Of a stretch of 64,000 bases of DNA, positions 35,601 to 47,589 are shown piece after piece. Both the position numbers and the translations under genes were made by a program. Below the pieces are notes generated by a model. That model was not told the DNA's origin and did not search any database. It worked only from the letters and a program-made list of their open reading frames with translations. Within the stretch, counting starts at the first letter, position 1. Every line of letters begins with the position of its first letter. The stretch comes from Capra hircus. Taxonomy: Eukaryota > Chordata > Mammalia > Artiodactyla > Bovidae. The stretch spans positions 132,323,089-132,387,088 of the forward strand of contig NC_030808.1 of NCBI RefSeq assembly GCF_001704415.2. The letters are read 5' to 3'.

Positions 35601-37786
35601 GGGAATACCAGACGAACTTACCTGCCTTCTGAGAAATCTGTATGGAGGTTGAGAAGCAACAGTTCAAACCTGACATGGAACAAGTCTGGTTCCAAACTGG
35701 GAAAGGAGTATGTCAAGGCAGACCGGTTCCAGATTGGGAAAAGAGCACATCAAGGCTGTGTACTGTCACCCTGCTTATTTAACATATATACAGAGTACGT
35801 CATGAAAAATACCTGGCTGTATGAAGCTCAAGCTGAAATCAAGATTGCTAGCATAAATATCAATAACCTCAGTTATGCAGATGACACCCACCCTCATGGC
35901 AGAAAGTGAAGAGGAAGTAAAGAGCCTCTTGATGAAAGTGAAAGAGGAGAATGATAAAGCTGGCCTAAAAATCAACATTCAGTAAACTAAAATCATGGCA
36001 TCCGGTCCCATCACTTCATGGCAAATAAATGGGAATAAAATGGAAACAGTGACAAAAATTATTTTCTTGGGCTCCAAAATCACTGCAGATGGTGACTGCA
36101 GCTATGAGATTAAAAGACACTTGCTCCTTGGAAGAAAAGCTTTGACAAACCTAAACAATGTATTAAAAAGCAGAGATACCACTTTGCCAACAAAGGTCTG
36201 TCGAGTCAAAGCTATGGTTTTTCCAGTATTCATGTACAGATGTGAGAGTTGTACCATAAAGAAGGCTGAGCATTGAAGAATTGATGCCTTTGAACTGTGT
36301 TGTTGGAGAAGACTCTTGAGAGTCCCTTGCACAGCCAGGAGATCAAACTAGTCCGTCGTAAAGGAAATCAACCATGAATATTCATTGGAAAGACTAATGC
36401 TGAAGCTGAAGCTCCAGTACTTTGGCCACCTGATGTGAAGAGCTGACTCATTGAGAAGACTCAGATACGAGGAGAGATTGAGGGCAGGAGGAGAAGGAGG
36501 TGACAGAGGATTAGATGGTTGGATGACAACACTGACTCAATGGACATGAGTTTGACCAACTCCTTGAGATAGTGAAGGACAGGGAAGCCTGGCATGCTGC
36601 AATCCATGGGGTCTTAAAGAGTCAAACACCGATCAGTGACTGAACAACAATGTCCCTGTGTAGCTTGTGTGGGTTCAGTTTTTGTTTTTGACTTGTGGGT
36701 TGCTTTTGGTTTAGATGCTTGCTCTCTCTTTCCTTAGCCTATGCTGGCTGTTGTCCCTTTGATAGCAGGTGTGCTGGTGCTCGCTCCCAGGGAGGCACGT
36801 CAGTGATTATCTCCAAATCGTGGGTCCCTAGCAGGGGCAGCAGCAAGTCACCACTCTTGAGGAAAGTTGGCCACTGAGCGTGGGGCCCTAAGTAGCGACA
36901 GTGTGTCATGCACCCTTGGGAGGTGGGAGCAGTGATTGGTGCCAGGTCACAGAGTCCTCTTCGGCAGCAGTGGGCCATCCTCACTTCAGGGATGTTGGTC
37001 CTGGATCACAGGACCCTCAGCAGTGACAGGCCATGCTGACTTCTGGGAAGGTGGGGCCAGTGACACCCACTCACAGAATTCTTGGCAAGGTGACTGCAAC
37101 AGCAGCAGTCTGTGCCTGCACCTGGAGTCCAAGATGACAGCCACAGCTCACAGCCTCCCCTGGAGTTCATGTAGGCAGAGCCCTGCTGCCTGCAAGTGCA
37201 TGGAGAAAGCAGCATTGGCCCACCTCGCTCGTCACACACCTCCTAACAATGGTCCCATGGCTCTCTGGCAGGCCCAGGCTTCCTCCTAGACTCCTTTGGT
37301 TGTAGTGCACTGCACTTTAGCCCCTCAGGCTGTCTTCATGCAGCCAACTCCAGTCCAGTCCCCAGGGTCGCTGAAGCCTGAGTCTTGGTACCCTGCCCCC
37401 ACCATCTCCAGATAGCTCAGGCTGGAGAGTGCTGGGTGGTCAGGACCTGACTCAGCTTTGCCCTCTGCACACCTATTGCTGGGCTCTCTGAGGCTCCAAA
37501 GCTCCACTTGTGTCCCTGCTAGTGAGAGGACTTGCTCGTGTGATGAAAGCACTCCTCTTTCACAGCTCCCTCCCAGAGGCATAGGTCTTGTCTGTATTCC
37601 TTTCTCTTTTTATCATTTTCCTTTTGCCCTACCCACTTTTCATGTCGTTTTGGAAGTCTGAAGTCTTCTGCCAGTGTTCAGTAGATGTTCCATGAGAGTT
37701 GTTCCACACGTAAATGTATTTTTGATGTATCTGTGGGAAGATGAGCTCCACATCCTACTCCTCTGCCATCTTGATCTATCCCCCAG
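29690..37786 (-). mobile_element. Nearly full-length artiodactyl L1, antisense, split by a BovB
   Basis: Read on the minus strand: 5' end at about 37786 (GATCAAGATGGCAGAGGAGT), GC-rich 5' UTR 37786-36651, ORF1 start with frame 34756-34448 (MKKQRNHFQLKDQENAPEG, LEAI/SDLE coiled-coil-like residues), ORF2 from about 34000 to 30170, and 3' UTR to 29690. The RT motif YADD has become YVDE (codons 31728-31717). ORF2 survives only as short frames (31976-31740, 31716-31531, 30452-30171). A sense BovB occupies 34787-36650. Excluding that insert it is about 6.2 kb. Confidence 0.85.
34787..36650 (+). mobile_element. BovB LINE, 5'-truncated, sense, inside L1
   Basis: It begins within the endonuclease-RT linker (AGAGAAGCAAAAGCAAAGGAG) and ends GATCAGTGACTGAACAACAA. 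The YADD codons are present near 35876, but a 1-nt insertion follows immediately (GACACCCACCC). Frames 35580-35909 and 35995-36276 carry RT and C-terminal residues. A short tandem duplication (GGTTCCAAACTGGGAAAGGAG then GGTTCCAGATTGGGAAAAGAG, about 35687-35745) is present. Confidence 0.92.
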
Positions 37787-39535
37787 ACATGTTTTTTTAA
37801 TAGTAGTGTGCTAAGTATTATAAAAGATATTTACAAAATGACAAAATCACATAAATTATAATGAAAGTTCCCAGTGGAATTTACTAATGCCATTTTTGCT
37901 ATAAGAGATTTTTCAGAGCATCACAGATGGGTTGGTCAGTTTCACAATTATTGATTTTTATTTGATAATTAGAAGGTTAGATGGAAATAGATGGTTCTTA
38001 TTTCCTACCTCATGTGAGGGGAAATCACTTAGTATGTACATAGCGAATTTTTTCCTGAATATTTATTTTCCCTAGCAATTCAGATTCTTTTCTCTTCACT
38101 AATAAATCCCATGCTCGATTTCGTTTTCATTCTCCAGTCTTCATGGGGTTTTGGGGACCTTCACGTCTAAGGCTCATCTCAGGTGCATCCAGTTAAATTT
38201 TACTACACATGAGACATTACAGGATTTCACCCTGTGCCATTATGCGGGCATATCCACACTATTAAACCCGAAAAGACCAACTTCTTAGTAGGAATAAGTT
38301 TAAAGTCTTTCATTTTTATTCCCCACTACTACCATACCAGTTTTCTTCCTTTCCTTATCTCCCTAGTAGAGTATTGTACTGAATTTCAGTAACAATAACA
38401 TTTACTAGTTTTAGCGGAACTTATGTATGTCTACGAAATCTGGGGGAAATACCAATTTGATGTTACTTATCAAAAAATAACCACCCTTTTCAAATAAATT
38501 GCTAAACTGTGTTTATAGAAATCTTCTGTCAAGATAAAGGAAGAGGTAGATTTCTCTTTTATATTGTTGATAAAATGATTTAAAGAGTTTTCCATAGAAG
38601 GATTTAAAAAACTTCTTGTGTGATCTCCAGTTGCTTTACTCAGAAAAGGGAATAAGTATTAAATATTTATTTCTAAACTTTCTTTTTTGTCATTCCCTTT
38701 TCATCACCTTTTTTTTTTTTTCTCTGAGGACCAAAATAATTTCCTTTCTCTCCATTTAATCATATGGTTGAAACTGCTCATTGTATAGGATATGGCTTCT
38801 GTGTTCAGACCCAACCTGTGCCTTTTCTAATGAGCTGATAAAATTTCTTCTCTCTTTTTTTTAAGATTTGCATTTTAATTATCAATTGCATTTTTCCATT
38901 TTTATTACAGTATAATTGCCTTTATCGTTTCAGTTTAAGGTGTACAGAATAAATTGATATTCTATTTTTATTTTAGAATATTATAATACATACTATTATA
39001 TATTATATTACTATATAACTATTATATATTACTATTTTATAGTTTACTATAAACTACAGTAAAAATAAGACAAACAGCATTTTTATTATGCTGCTGGTTT
39101 GTGTAAGTTTTAAAGTATAAGTTTTGGCCAATAGAAAGACAAACAATTTCTAGTTTAGCTAAAGGAGTTGTTAGAAATTCAGTTTGTCTTTCTCTCCACC
39201 AAAACTTATTTCCAAATCCCTACCCATTCGTTTTACTTCTAACATTGAGAATGACACAGAAGAGATCTAATTTAAATAGACCTTTAGTAATCTTGTGCTG
39301 TGGGCTAAGTATCTTACTCTCTTTTTGTATTTATGCTCATGACTGTAGCTTGCCTTTCTCTGTCCTTTACAGTTAGGAAATATGACTGTAGTGTTTTTAC
39401 TTTTAGCTTATGTGTACAGTTCTCCTACTTTCTTGCATCACACTTGTTTTACTTGAACCAAAACACAAAGTTTTTAGCTTCAATTAACCAGTCTGAGGAT
39501 TGCACAAACTTCACACGCATGATAACATCACCCAC
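37787..39535. other. Intron, mostly unassigned, AT-rich core
   Basis: No gene or clear repeat. 38940-39070 is a very AT-rich stretch of TATTATA-type repeats. 38870-38960 weakly resembles an antisense L1 3' UTR. Confidence 0.5.
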
Positions 39536-39539
39536 CTGA

Positions 39540-40418
39540 TTGGAATGGTTAGCAGCATGCCAGCACTACTAGAACGATCCTAGCTAACACCCTGGTACTA
39601 CTTGGTTTCATCTCCTATCTTTGTGGTATCCCATAGAAGGAAAGTGCCCATGGGAAGCATCACATCAAGACTAGAGTCAAGGAGCCCTGTCTGGAATACA
39701 TTGGTATACAGAACCTCAGACCATCCCATAGTTGTACACTCCAAGGAGAAAAAATCAAAATAATGATTGACATGTTGAGATTGTTATTTTGTAGGCATGG
39801 TGTAATTCTGTGACTGCCTAGCTCATTTCTACCACTATCAAACTGAGTATTTCCCAACATGTCTTACAGAGCCTTGTTCCCTTGAACTGGAGTGTTTAGT
39901 CTCCATAGTCCATAGGAGTATGCCCATTGTTGTCTTGCTTGGGCAGTGAAAGATTTTCCTTGGACAGAGTCAAATCGCATGGGGTATCCAAAAATATGAT
40001 GTATTTTTTATTCAAGGGTAGCTATGATAGTTTTGGCGTCCACATGCCAGACTGGAATAGTAATACCATAGCCTGACCAAGCCTTATGACAGTGAGGCAT
40101 CATCCTTGCCTATGGCTGGTGGTCAGGGGTTTGACATGAATAATCTGCCAGACCCAGGCAAGTCCAGGTCCTCAGTTAATGTATCCCAGTTTTTCTCTCT
40201 GGATGATTTAAGTATGTCATTGAGAATCACAAGATTGTATTACATCCTTAGACTTCTAGGTCACCTTTTGAGCTCTGGCCCATTTTTGCGTCTGAAGTGG
40301 ACTCCTTTTCCCGTAGATGGACCCAAGCATCTGTTGCAACCTACTGGGCACAAATTTGATTGGCACATGAATTCCTTGTATGTATTTTAAAAGGTCCTTT
40401 GCAAACTCAGGCATGTAG
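39540..40418 (-). pseudogene. ERVL pol remnant: integrase, antisense
   Basis: On the minus strand, conceptual fragments resemble ERVL integrase. GYGITIPV (about 40070-40050) is followed by a block near 39950-39905 with the FTA..QQWA pattern, and a 3' block near 39650-39600 with the DTTKI pattern seen downstream of the ERVL catalytic core. Numerous stops and frameshifts are present, and no intact frame. The 5' part of pol continues at 49331-50498, separated by a large nested insertion. Confidence 0.72.
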
Positions 40419-41249
40419 TTCTTTGCCAAAAAAAGAAAAAAAATGCTACTGTTTAAAAAAAAAATCAGTGAATCAATGAAGAAATTAAAGAGGAAGTCAG
40501 GAAATACCTCAAGACAAATGGAAATAAAAACACAACTTGCCAAAATCCATGGGATATAGAAAAGCAGCTCTCACAGGGAAGTTTGTAGCAATACAGGTCT
40601 ACAAGAAAAATCTCAAACAAACAACGTAACCTACCAATTGAAAGAGTTAGAACAAAGCCCAAAGTCAGCAGGATAAAGAAATAATAAAGATCAGAGAGGA
40701 TATTTATGAAATAGAGCCCCCCATCCACCCCCCCCAAAAGATGCAATAGGAAAGATCAGTGAAGCTGAGCTGATTTCTTTCCAGACATAAGCAAAATGGA
40801 AAAGTCTTCAGCCAGGCTTGTTAAAAAGAGAGAGAGAGAGAACCCAAATAAGCAAAATAAGAAATGAAAGAGGAGAAACTATAACCAATATCACAGACAT
40901 ATGAAAAACTCAAAAGAGAGTACTATGAGAAGTTATATGCAAACAGATTGGAAACCTAGGGAAAAAATGGGTAAATTTCTAGAAACTTACAATCTTTCAC
41001 GACTGATTCTGGAAGAAGTAATCTAAGCTGAACAGTCACTAATAGTAAAATTGAATTAGTAGTCAAAAAACTCCCAGCAAATTTAAGTCCAAGATCCAAT
41101 GGCTACATAGAGACATTCTACCAAACACATAAAGAAAAGGTACTACCTGTCCTTCTCAAACTATTTCTAAGAATTGAAAACCACTTTCAAATTCATTCCA
41201 TGAAGCCACCATTACCCAGTACCAAAACCAGACAATGATACTTCAAAAA

Positions 41250-41549
41250 GTGAAAGTCACTCAGTCATGTCTGACTCTTTGCGAGCCCATGGACCATACA
41301 GTCCATGGAATTCTCCAGGCCAGAATGCTGGAGTGGGTAGCCTTTCCCTTCTCCAGGGGATCTTCCTAACCCAGGAATTGAACCCAGGTCTCCCGCATTG
41401 TAGGCAGATTCTTTACCAGCTGAGCCACAAGGGAAGCCTAAGAATACTGGAGTGGGTAGCCTATCCCTTCTCCGAGGGATCTTCCCAACCCAGGAATTGA
41501 ACTGGGGTCTCCTGCATTGCAGGCAGATTCTTTACCAACTGAGCTATCA
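41250..41549 (-). mobile_element. Bov-tA SINE dimer, antisense
   Basis: Starts GTGAAAGTCACTCAGTCATG. It contains two tRNA-like heads in tandem (GCTGAGCCACAAGGGAAGCC near 41420 and GAGCTATC near 41540), with a second partial body between them. Confidence 0.9.
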
Positions 41550-41860
41550 AAAAAAGAAAACTAGAGACTAATGTCTGTGATAAATAAAAGTGCAGAAATT
41601 CTCAACAAAATATGAATGGAGCTAATTCAGCAATATAGGAAAAAGATCATATACCGTGATCAACTGGAATTTATTATACAGATATAAGGATAATTTAATA
41701 TCTGCAAATGAATCAGTGATACACCACATTGACAAAACGGCGAATATAACCACATCATTTCAGTAGGCACAGAAAAAGCATTTGACAGAATTCAACAGCT
41801 CTCATCAAAGTTGATATCAAGAAAGCATATGTCAAATAATAAGGCCTATTTATGACAAAC

Positions 41861-42081
41861 TTAAGAGGCCCTAGTGGTACAGAACTTGCCTACCAGTGCA
41901 GGAGATGTAAGAGACACAGGTTTAATCCCTGGATTGGACGATTCCCTGGAGTAGGGCATGGCAACCCACTCCAGTATTCTTGCCTGAAGAATCCCATGGA
42001 CAAAGGAGCCTGGCATGCTACAGTCCATACGGTCACAAAAAGTCAGACACAACTGAAGTGACTTAGCACACACACACACAC
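41861..42081 (+). mobile_element. Bov-tA2-like SINE
   Basis: It starts TTAAGAGGCCCTAGTGGTAC and ends with an (AC)n tail. The flanks ATGACAAAC (41852-41860) and ATGACAGAC (42082-42090) differ at one base. Confidence 0.88.
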
Positions 42082-43061
42082 ATGACAGACCCACAGCTGA
42101 CATCATCCTCAGTGGTGGAAAGCAGCTAAAATCAGGAACAAGCCTAGAATGCCCCACTCTTGCCAGTTCCATTTAACATGGTATTGAAAGTCCTTGCCAC
42201 AAGAATCAGAGAAGAAAAGAAATGAACGACATCTAAATTGGAAAGGAAAAAGTAAAACTGTCTATTTGCAGATAGCATGATACTGCATTTGGAAAACCTT
42301 AAAATGTCCACTAATGTACTATTAGAACTAACAAATGTATTTAGTAAAGTTGCAGGACACGAGATTAATATACCAGAATCTGTTGCTTTTCTATATACTA
42401 GTAATGAGCTATCAGAAAAAGAAGGCATGAAAGCAGTCCCATTTAAAACTGCATTAAATGGACAGAATAGAAAGTTCAGAGATAAACCCATGTACCTATA
42501 GGCACCCAGTCTATGACAGAAGGCAGGAATATAAACTGGAAGAAGGAAAGTCTTCAGTAAGTAGTACAGGGAAAACTGGAGAACTATATGTAAACGAATG
42601 AAATTAGAACACTCTGTAACATCATACACAAAGATAAACTCAAAATGTATTAAAGACCTAAATGTAAAGCTGGATACTATAAAACTCAGCAAGATATTTT
42701 TCAATCCACCTCCTTGAGAGGTGGATTGAAATAAATAAATAAACAAATGAATCCTAATTTTAAAAGCTTTTGCACAGCAAAGGAAACATAAACAAAAAGA
42801 CAACTCTCAGTATGGAAGAAAATATTTGTAATAAAAGCAACAGACAAAGGATAAATCTCCCACGTACAAACAGCTCATAAAGCTCAAAAAAAAAAAAAAC
42901 CCAAAACAGTCAAAATATGGCACAATATCTAAATAGACATTTCTCTAAAGAAGACATACGGATGGCTAAAAAATACATGAAAAGATGCTCAAAATTAGTA
43001 ATTATTAGAGAAGTGCAAATCAAAACGTACAGTGAGGTATCATTTCACACCAGTCAGAATG

Positions 43062-43373
43062 AAAGTGAAAGTCACTCAGTCGTGTCTGACTCTTTGGGAC
43101 CCCATGGACGATACAGTCCATGGAATTCTCCAGGCCAGAATACTGGAGTGGGTAGCCTTTCCCTTCTCCAGGGAATCTTCACAACCCAGGGATCAAATCC
43201 AGGTCTCCCGCACAGCAGGTGGATTCTTGACCAGCTGAGCCACAGGAGACGCCCAAGAACACTAGAGTGAGTAGCCTATCCCTTCTCCAACAGTTCTTCC
43301 CAACCCAGGAATCAAATTGGGGTCTCCTGCATTGCAGGCAGATTCTTTACCACCTGAGCTATCAGGGAAGACC
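43062..43373 (-). mobile_element. Bov-tA SINE dimer, antisense, perfect target duplication
   Basis: Two tandem tRNA-like heads as in the copy at 41250. The target duplication CAGTCAGAATG is perfect (43051-43061, 43374-43384) and interrupts L1 ORF2. Confidence 0.96.
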
Positions 43374-43679
43374 CAGTCAGAATGGCTATCATCAAAAAAT
43401 CAACAAACAGTAAATGCGAGAGAAGGTGTGAAATAAAGGAAGCCCTCCTATACTGTTGGTTGGAATGTAAACTGGTACATGCACTGTGGAAAACAGTCTA
43501 CATATCTCTATATAGAGATTCATCTATATGGAGAGATACCATATAATCCCGCAGTCCGACTCATGGGCATATATCCAGAAAATAACATAATTTGAAAAGA
43601 TACTTGCACCGCAGTGTTCATTGCAGCAGTGTTTACAGTAGCCTACGTGTTCATCAACAGAGGAATGGATAAAGAACAT

Positions 43680-43813
43680 GGAGAAGGAAATGGCAACCCA
43701 CTCCAGTGTTCTTGCCTGGAGAATCCCAGGGATGGGGGAGCCTGGTGGGCTGCTGTCTGTGGGATCAAAGAGAGTCAGACACGACTGAAGTGACTTAGCA
43801 GCAGCAGCAGCAG
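43680..43813 (+). mobile_element. BOV-A2 SINE monomer
   Basis: GGAGAAGGAAATGGCAACCC to GTGACTTAGCAGCAGCAGCAG, inserted in L1 ORF2 3' sequence. The (CAG)n tail is typical of BOV-A2. Confidence 0.92.
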
Positions 43814-43969
43814 TACTTGTATACAATGCAATATTACTAAGCCATAAAAAAGAGTGGAAAAACGCCATTTGCAGCAACGTGGATGGACCTAGAGATTGTC
43901 ATACAGAGTGAAGTAAATCAGAAAAAGACAAATATCCTGTGGTACTGTTTATATGTGGAATCTAAAAGG

Positions 43970-44568
43970 GGGGTACACCCATGTTAATTGCAGCACATTT
44001 ACATTAGCTAGGACATGGAAGCAACCTAGATGTCCATCAACAGATGAATGGATAGGAAGTAGTAGTCCATATACACAATGGAATATTGTTCAGCTCTGAA
44101 AAGGGAACACGTTTGAGTCAATGCTATGAAGTGGATGAACCTGTAGCCTATTATACAGAGTGAAATAAGTCAGAAAGACCAATACTGTATATTAATACAT
44201 ATATATGGAATCTAGAAAAATGGTAATGTTGATCCTATTTGCAGGGCAGTGAAGGAGATGCAGACATAAAGGACAGACTTTAGACAATGAGGGAAGGAGA
44301 GGGTGGGATGATTTGAGAGAGTGGCATTGAAACATATATATTACCGTATGTAAAATAAATAGCCAGTGGGAATTTACTGTATAATGCAGGGAACCCAAAG
44401 TCAGGACTTGACAAACTAGAGGGGTGGAATGGGGAGGGACGTAGGAGGGAGGTTCAAGAGGGAGGAGACATATGTATACATATAACTGATCCATGTTGAT
44501 ATATGGCAGAAACCATCACAATATTGTAAAGTAATTATCCTTCAATTAATAAATTTTAAAAACAAGTT
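43970..44568 (+). mobile_element. Younger bovine L1 3' end inside the inner L1
   Basis: About 600 bp from ORF2 C-terminus (GTTAATTGCAGCACATTTAC) through the ruminant L1 3' UTR to TTCAATTAATAAATTTTAAA. The host L1 resumes at GAGCACAAATGAACTTATC, in register with TGTGGAATCTAAAA upstream. Confidence 0.75.
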
Positions 44569-44930
44569 TTGAAGAGCACAAATGAACTTATCTACAAAAC
44601 AGAAATAATTGCAGGCGTAGAAACCAAACATGATTACAAGGGGGTAAGGGAGAAAAAGAGTAAATTGGAGCATTGTGATTGATGTATATACACTACTGTA
44701 TATAAAACAGATAACTAATAACTATCTATACAGGAATTCTCCTCAGTACTTTGTAATGGCCTATAATGGGGAAAAATCTGAAAAAGAATGGGTGTATATA
44801 TATCTATAACTGATTCACTTTGTTCTACATCTGAAACTAACAAAACACTATAAATCAATTATACTTTGTAATTACATCAAAAAAATAAGATACCTAGGAA
44901 TAAACTTAAACAAGGAGATGAAAGACCTGT

Positions 44931-47589
44931 TGCTGTTGTTCATTCGCCCAGTTGTGTCAAACTCTTTGCGACCCCATGGACTACAGCACGCCAGGCCTCT
45001 CTGTCTCTCACCACCTCCTGAGTTTGCCCAAGTTCATGTCCATTGCATAGTGATGCAATCCAGCCATCTCATCCTCTGACGCCTTCTCCTCCTCTCAGTC
45101 TTTCTCGGACTTTTCCAGGGAGTCAGCTGTTCACATCAGATGACCGTAATACTGGAGTTTCAACTTCAGCCTCAGTCCTTCCAACAACTAGTCAGGGTTG
45201 ATTTCCCTTCAGATTGACTGGCTTGTTCTCGTTGCTGTCCAGGGGACTGTCAGGAGTCTTCTCCATGGTTCAAAGGCAGCAATTCTTCGGCTCTCCATCT
45301 TCTTTGCAGTTCAGCTCTCACAACCATATGTGACCACTGGGAAGACCATAGCCTTGACTATATGAATGTTTGTCAGAGTAATATCTCTGCTTTTCAACAC
45401 ACTGTCTGGGTTTGTCATAGTTTTCCTGCCAAGAAGCAAATGTCTTCTGATTTCATGACTGCAGTCACCGTCTTCAGTGATTTTAAAGCCCAAGAAGAGA
45501 AAATCTGTCACTACTTCTACCTTTTCCCAATTTGCTATGAATTAATGGGGCCAAATGCCATGATCTTAGTTTAATATTTAGTTTTAAGCTTGGTCTTTCA
45601 CTCCCCTTCTTCACCCTCATGAGTCTCTTTAGTTCCTCTTTACTTTCTACCATTGGAGTGGCATCATCTGCATATCTGAGGTTGTTGGTGTTTCTCCCGC
45701 TTATCTTGATTCCAGCTTGTAACTCATCCAGCCTGGCATTTCTCATGATATTCTCAACGTATACATTAAACCAACAGAGTGACAACAGACAGCCCTGTCA
45801 TACTTCTTTTTCAGCCTTGAACCAATCAGTTATTCCATATAGGCTGCTACATGTTGCTTCTTCACCACATACAGGTTTCTCTGGAGACAGGTAAGATGGT
45901 CTGGTATTCCCATTTCTTTAGGAGGTTTCCACAGTTTATTATGATCCGCACAGTCAAAGGCTCTGGCATAGTTGATGAAACAGAGGTAGATGTTTTTCTG
46001 GAATTCTCTACCTTTCCCTGTGATCCAGCAAATGTTGGCAATTTGATCCCTGGTTCCTCTTCCTTTTCTAAACCCAGCTTGGACATCTGGAAGTTCTTGG
46101 TTCTCATAATGCTGAAGCCTAGCGTGTAAGATTTTAAGCATGACCTTAGTAGCATGGGAGATGACTGCAGCTGTCCAGTGGTCAGTACATTCTTGAGTCA
46201 CTACCCTTCTTGGGAAATGGGATGAGAATTTACTTTTTCCAGTCCTGTAGCCACTGCTGGGTCTTTCAGATTTGCTGACATATTGAATGCAATGCCTTGA
46301 TGGCATTATCCTTTAAGGTTTTTGAATAGTTCTACTGGAATTCCACTGTATCCACTAGCTTTATTAACAGCAGTGGTTCGTAAGGCCCACTTGACTTCAG
46401 TCTTTAGAATGTCATGCTCTGTGTGGCTGACTACACCATCATAGTAATCAGGTTTATTTGGATCTTTTTTGTACAGTTCTTCAATATATTATTTCCATCT
46501 CTTGATCTCTTCAGCATCTACTACGTATCTACTGTTATGACTTTTATTGTGCCCATCTTTGGGCACAATGTTCCCTTGATAGCCACAACTTTCCTGAAGA
46601 GATGTCTAGTCTTTCCCCTTCTGTTGTTTTATACGCTATTCATTGAAGAAAGCCTTCTTGTCTCTCCTTGCTGTTCTTTGGAAATCTGCATTTAGTTGGA
46701 TATTCCTTTCCCTTTTCCCCTTGCTTTTCACATCTCTTCTTTTCTTTAGCTATTTGTAAGGCCTCCTCAGATAACCAGTTTGCCTTCTTGCCTTTCTTTT
46801 TCTTTGGCATGGTTTTGTTCGCTGCCTCCTGTACAGTATTGCAGACTTCCATCCATAGTTGTTCAGGTACACTGTTTACAGTTTCTAATCCCTTGAACTT
46901 ATTTGTTACCTCCACTGCATAGTCATAGGGGACTTGATTTAAGCTGTGGGCTTCCCTCATAGCTCAGTTGGTAAAGAATCTGCCTGCAATACAGGACACC
47001 CTGGTTCAATTCATGGGTTGGGAAGATCCCCTGGAGAAGGCATGGACTACCCACTCCAGTATTCTTGGGGTTCCCTTGTGGCTCAGCTGGTAAAGAATCT
47101 GCCTGCCACGTGGGAGAGCTGGGTTCGATCCCTGGGTTGGGAAGATCCCCTGGAGAAGGGAAAGGCTACGCACTCCAGTGTTCTGGCCTGGAGAATGCCA
47201 TGGACTAAGTCCATGGGGTTGCAAAGAGTCAGACACGACTGAGCGACTTTCACTTTCTCTCTAAGTTGTACCTGGCCGGCCTAGTGGTTTTTCCCACTTT
47301 CTTTAGTTTAAGCCTAAATTTTGTTATGAGAAGTTGATGATCTAAGCCACAGTCAGCTCCAGGTCTTGTTTTTGCTGACTGTATACAGCTTCTCCATCTT
47401 CAGCTACAAAGAATGCAACCAGTTTGATTTCAGTATTGGCCATTTGGTAACGTCCATGTGTAAAGTTGTCTCTTGTGTTGTTGAAAAAGAGTATTTGCTA
47501 TGACCAATGCATTCTCTTGGCAGAATTCTGTTAGCCTTTGCCCTGCTTCATTTTGTTCTCCAAGGCCAGACTTGCCTGTTACTCCAGCT
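44931..47589 (-). mobile_element. BovB LINE, antisense, with 9-bp target duplication
   Basis: The target duplication AAGACCTGT is perfect (44922-44930, 47590-47598), splitting the outer L1 at GAAAGACCTGT/ACTCTG. It covers the BovB 3' end through RT (YADD retained, 45663-45674), linker and the 3' half of the endonuclease. Minus-strand frames 46306-45830, 46960-46640 and 45511-45311 remain. A sense Bov-tA dimer sits at 46948-47260. Confidence 0.95.
46948..47260 (+). mobile_element. Bov-tA SINE dimer inside BovB
   Basis: Two tRNA-derived heads in tandem (GGGCTTCCCTCATAGCTCAG near 46948 and GGGTTCCCTTGTGGCTCAG near 47069), with one complete body. The flanks TAAGCTGT/TAAGTTGT suggest the target duplication. 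Confidence 0.9.

Larger units (their letters stand above)
42459..44872 (+). mobile_element. Inner L1, 5'-truncated, sense
   Basis: It starts inside ORF2 (TGGACAGAATAGAAAGTTCAG) and runs to its own 3' end (AATCAATTATACTTTGTAAT). Outer L1 sequence stops at 42458 (GCATTAAA) and resumes at 44882 (AAGATACCTAGGAATAAAC), consecutive positions in L1. The flanks TGCATTAAA/TACATCAAA may be a decayed target duplication. Interrupted by a SINE dimer, a BOV-A2 and a young L1. Confidence 0.75.

Noticed and set aside
36695..37661. Several frames of 60-117 codons in the GC-rich region
   Set aside because: This is the 5' UTR of the antisense L1; the frames lack domains and occur on both strands.
41250..43384. 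Regularly repeated SINE segments as a CRISPR-like or satellite array
   Set aside because: Each copy is a separate SINE with its own flanking duplication and orientation; no constant spacing.
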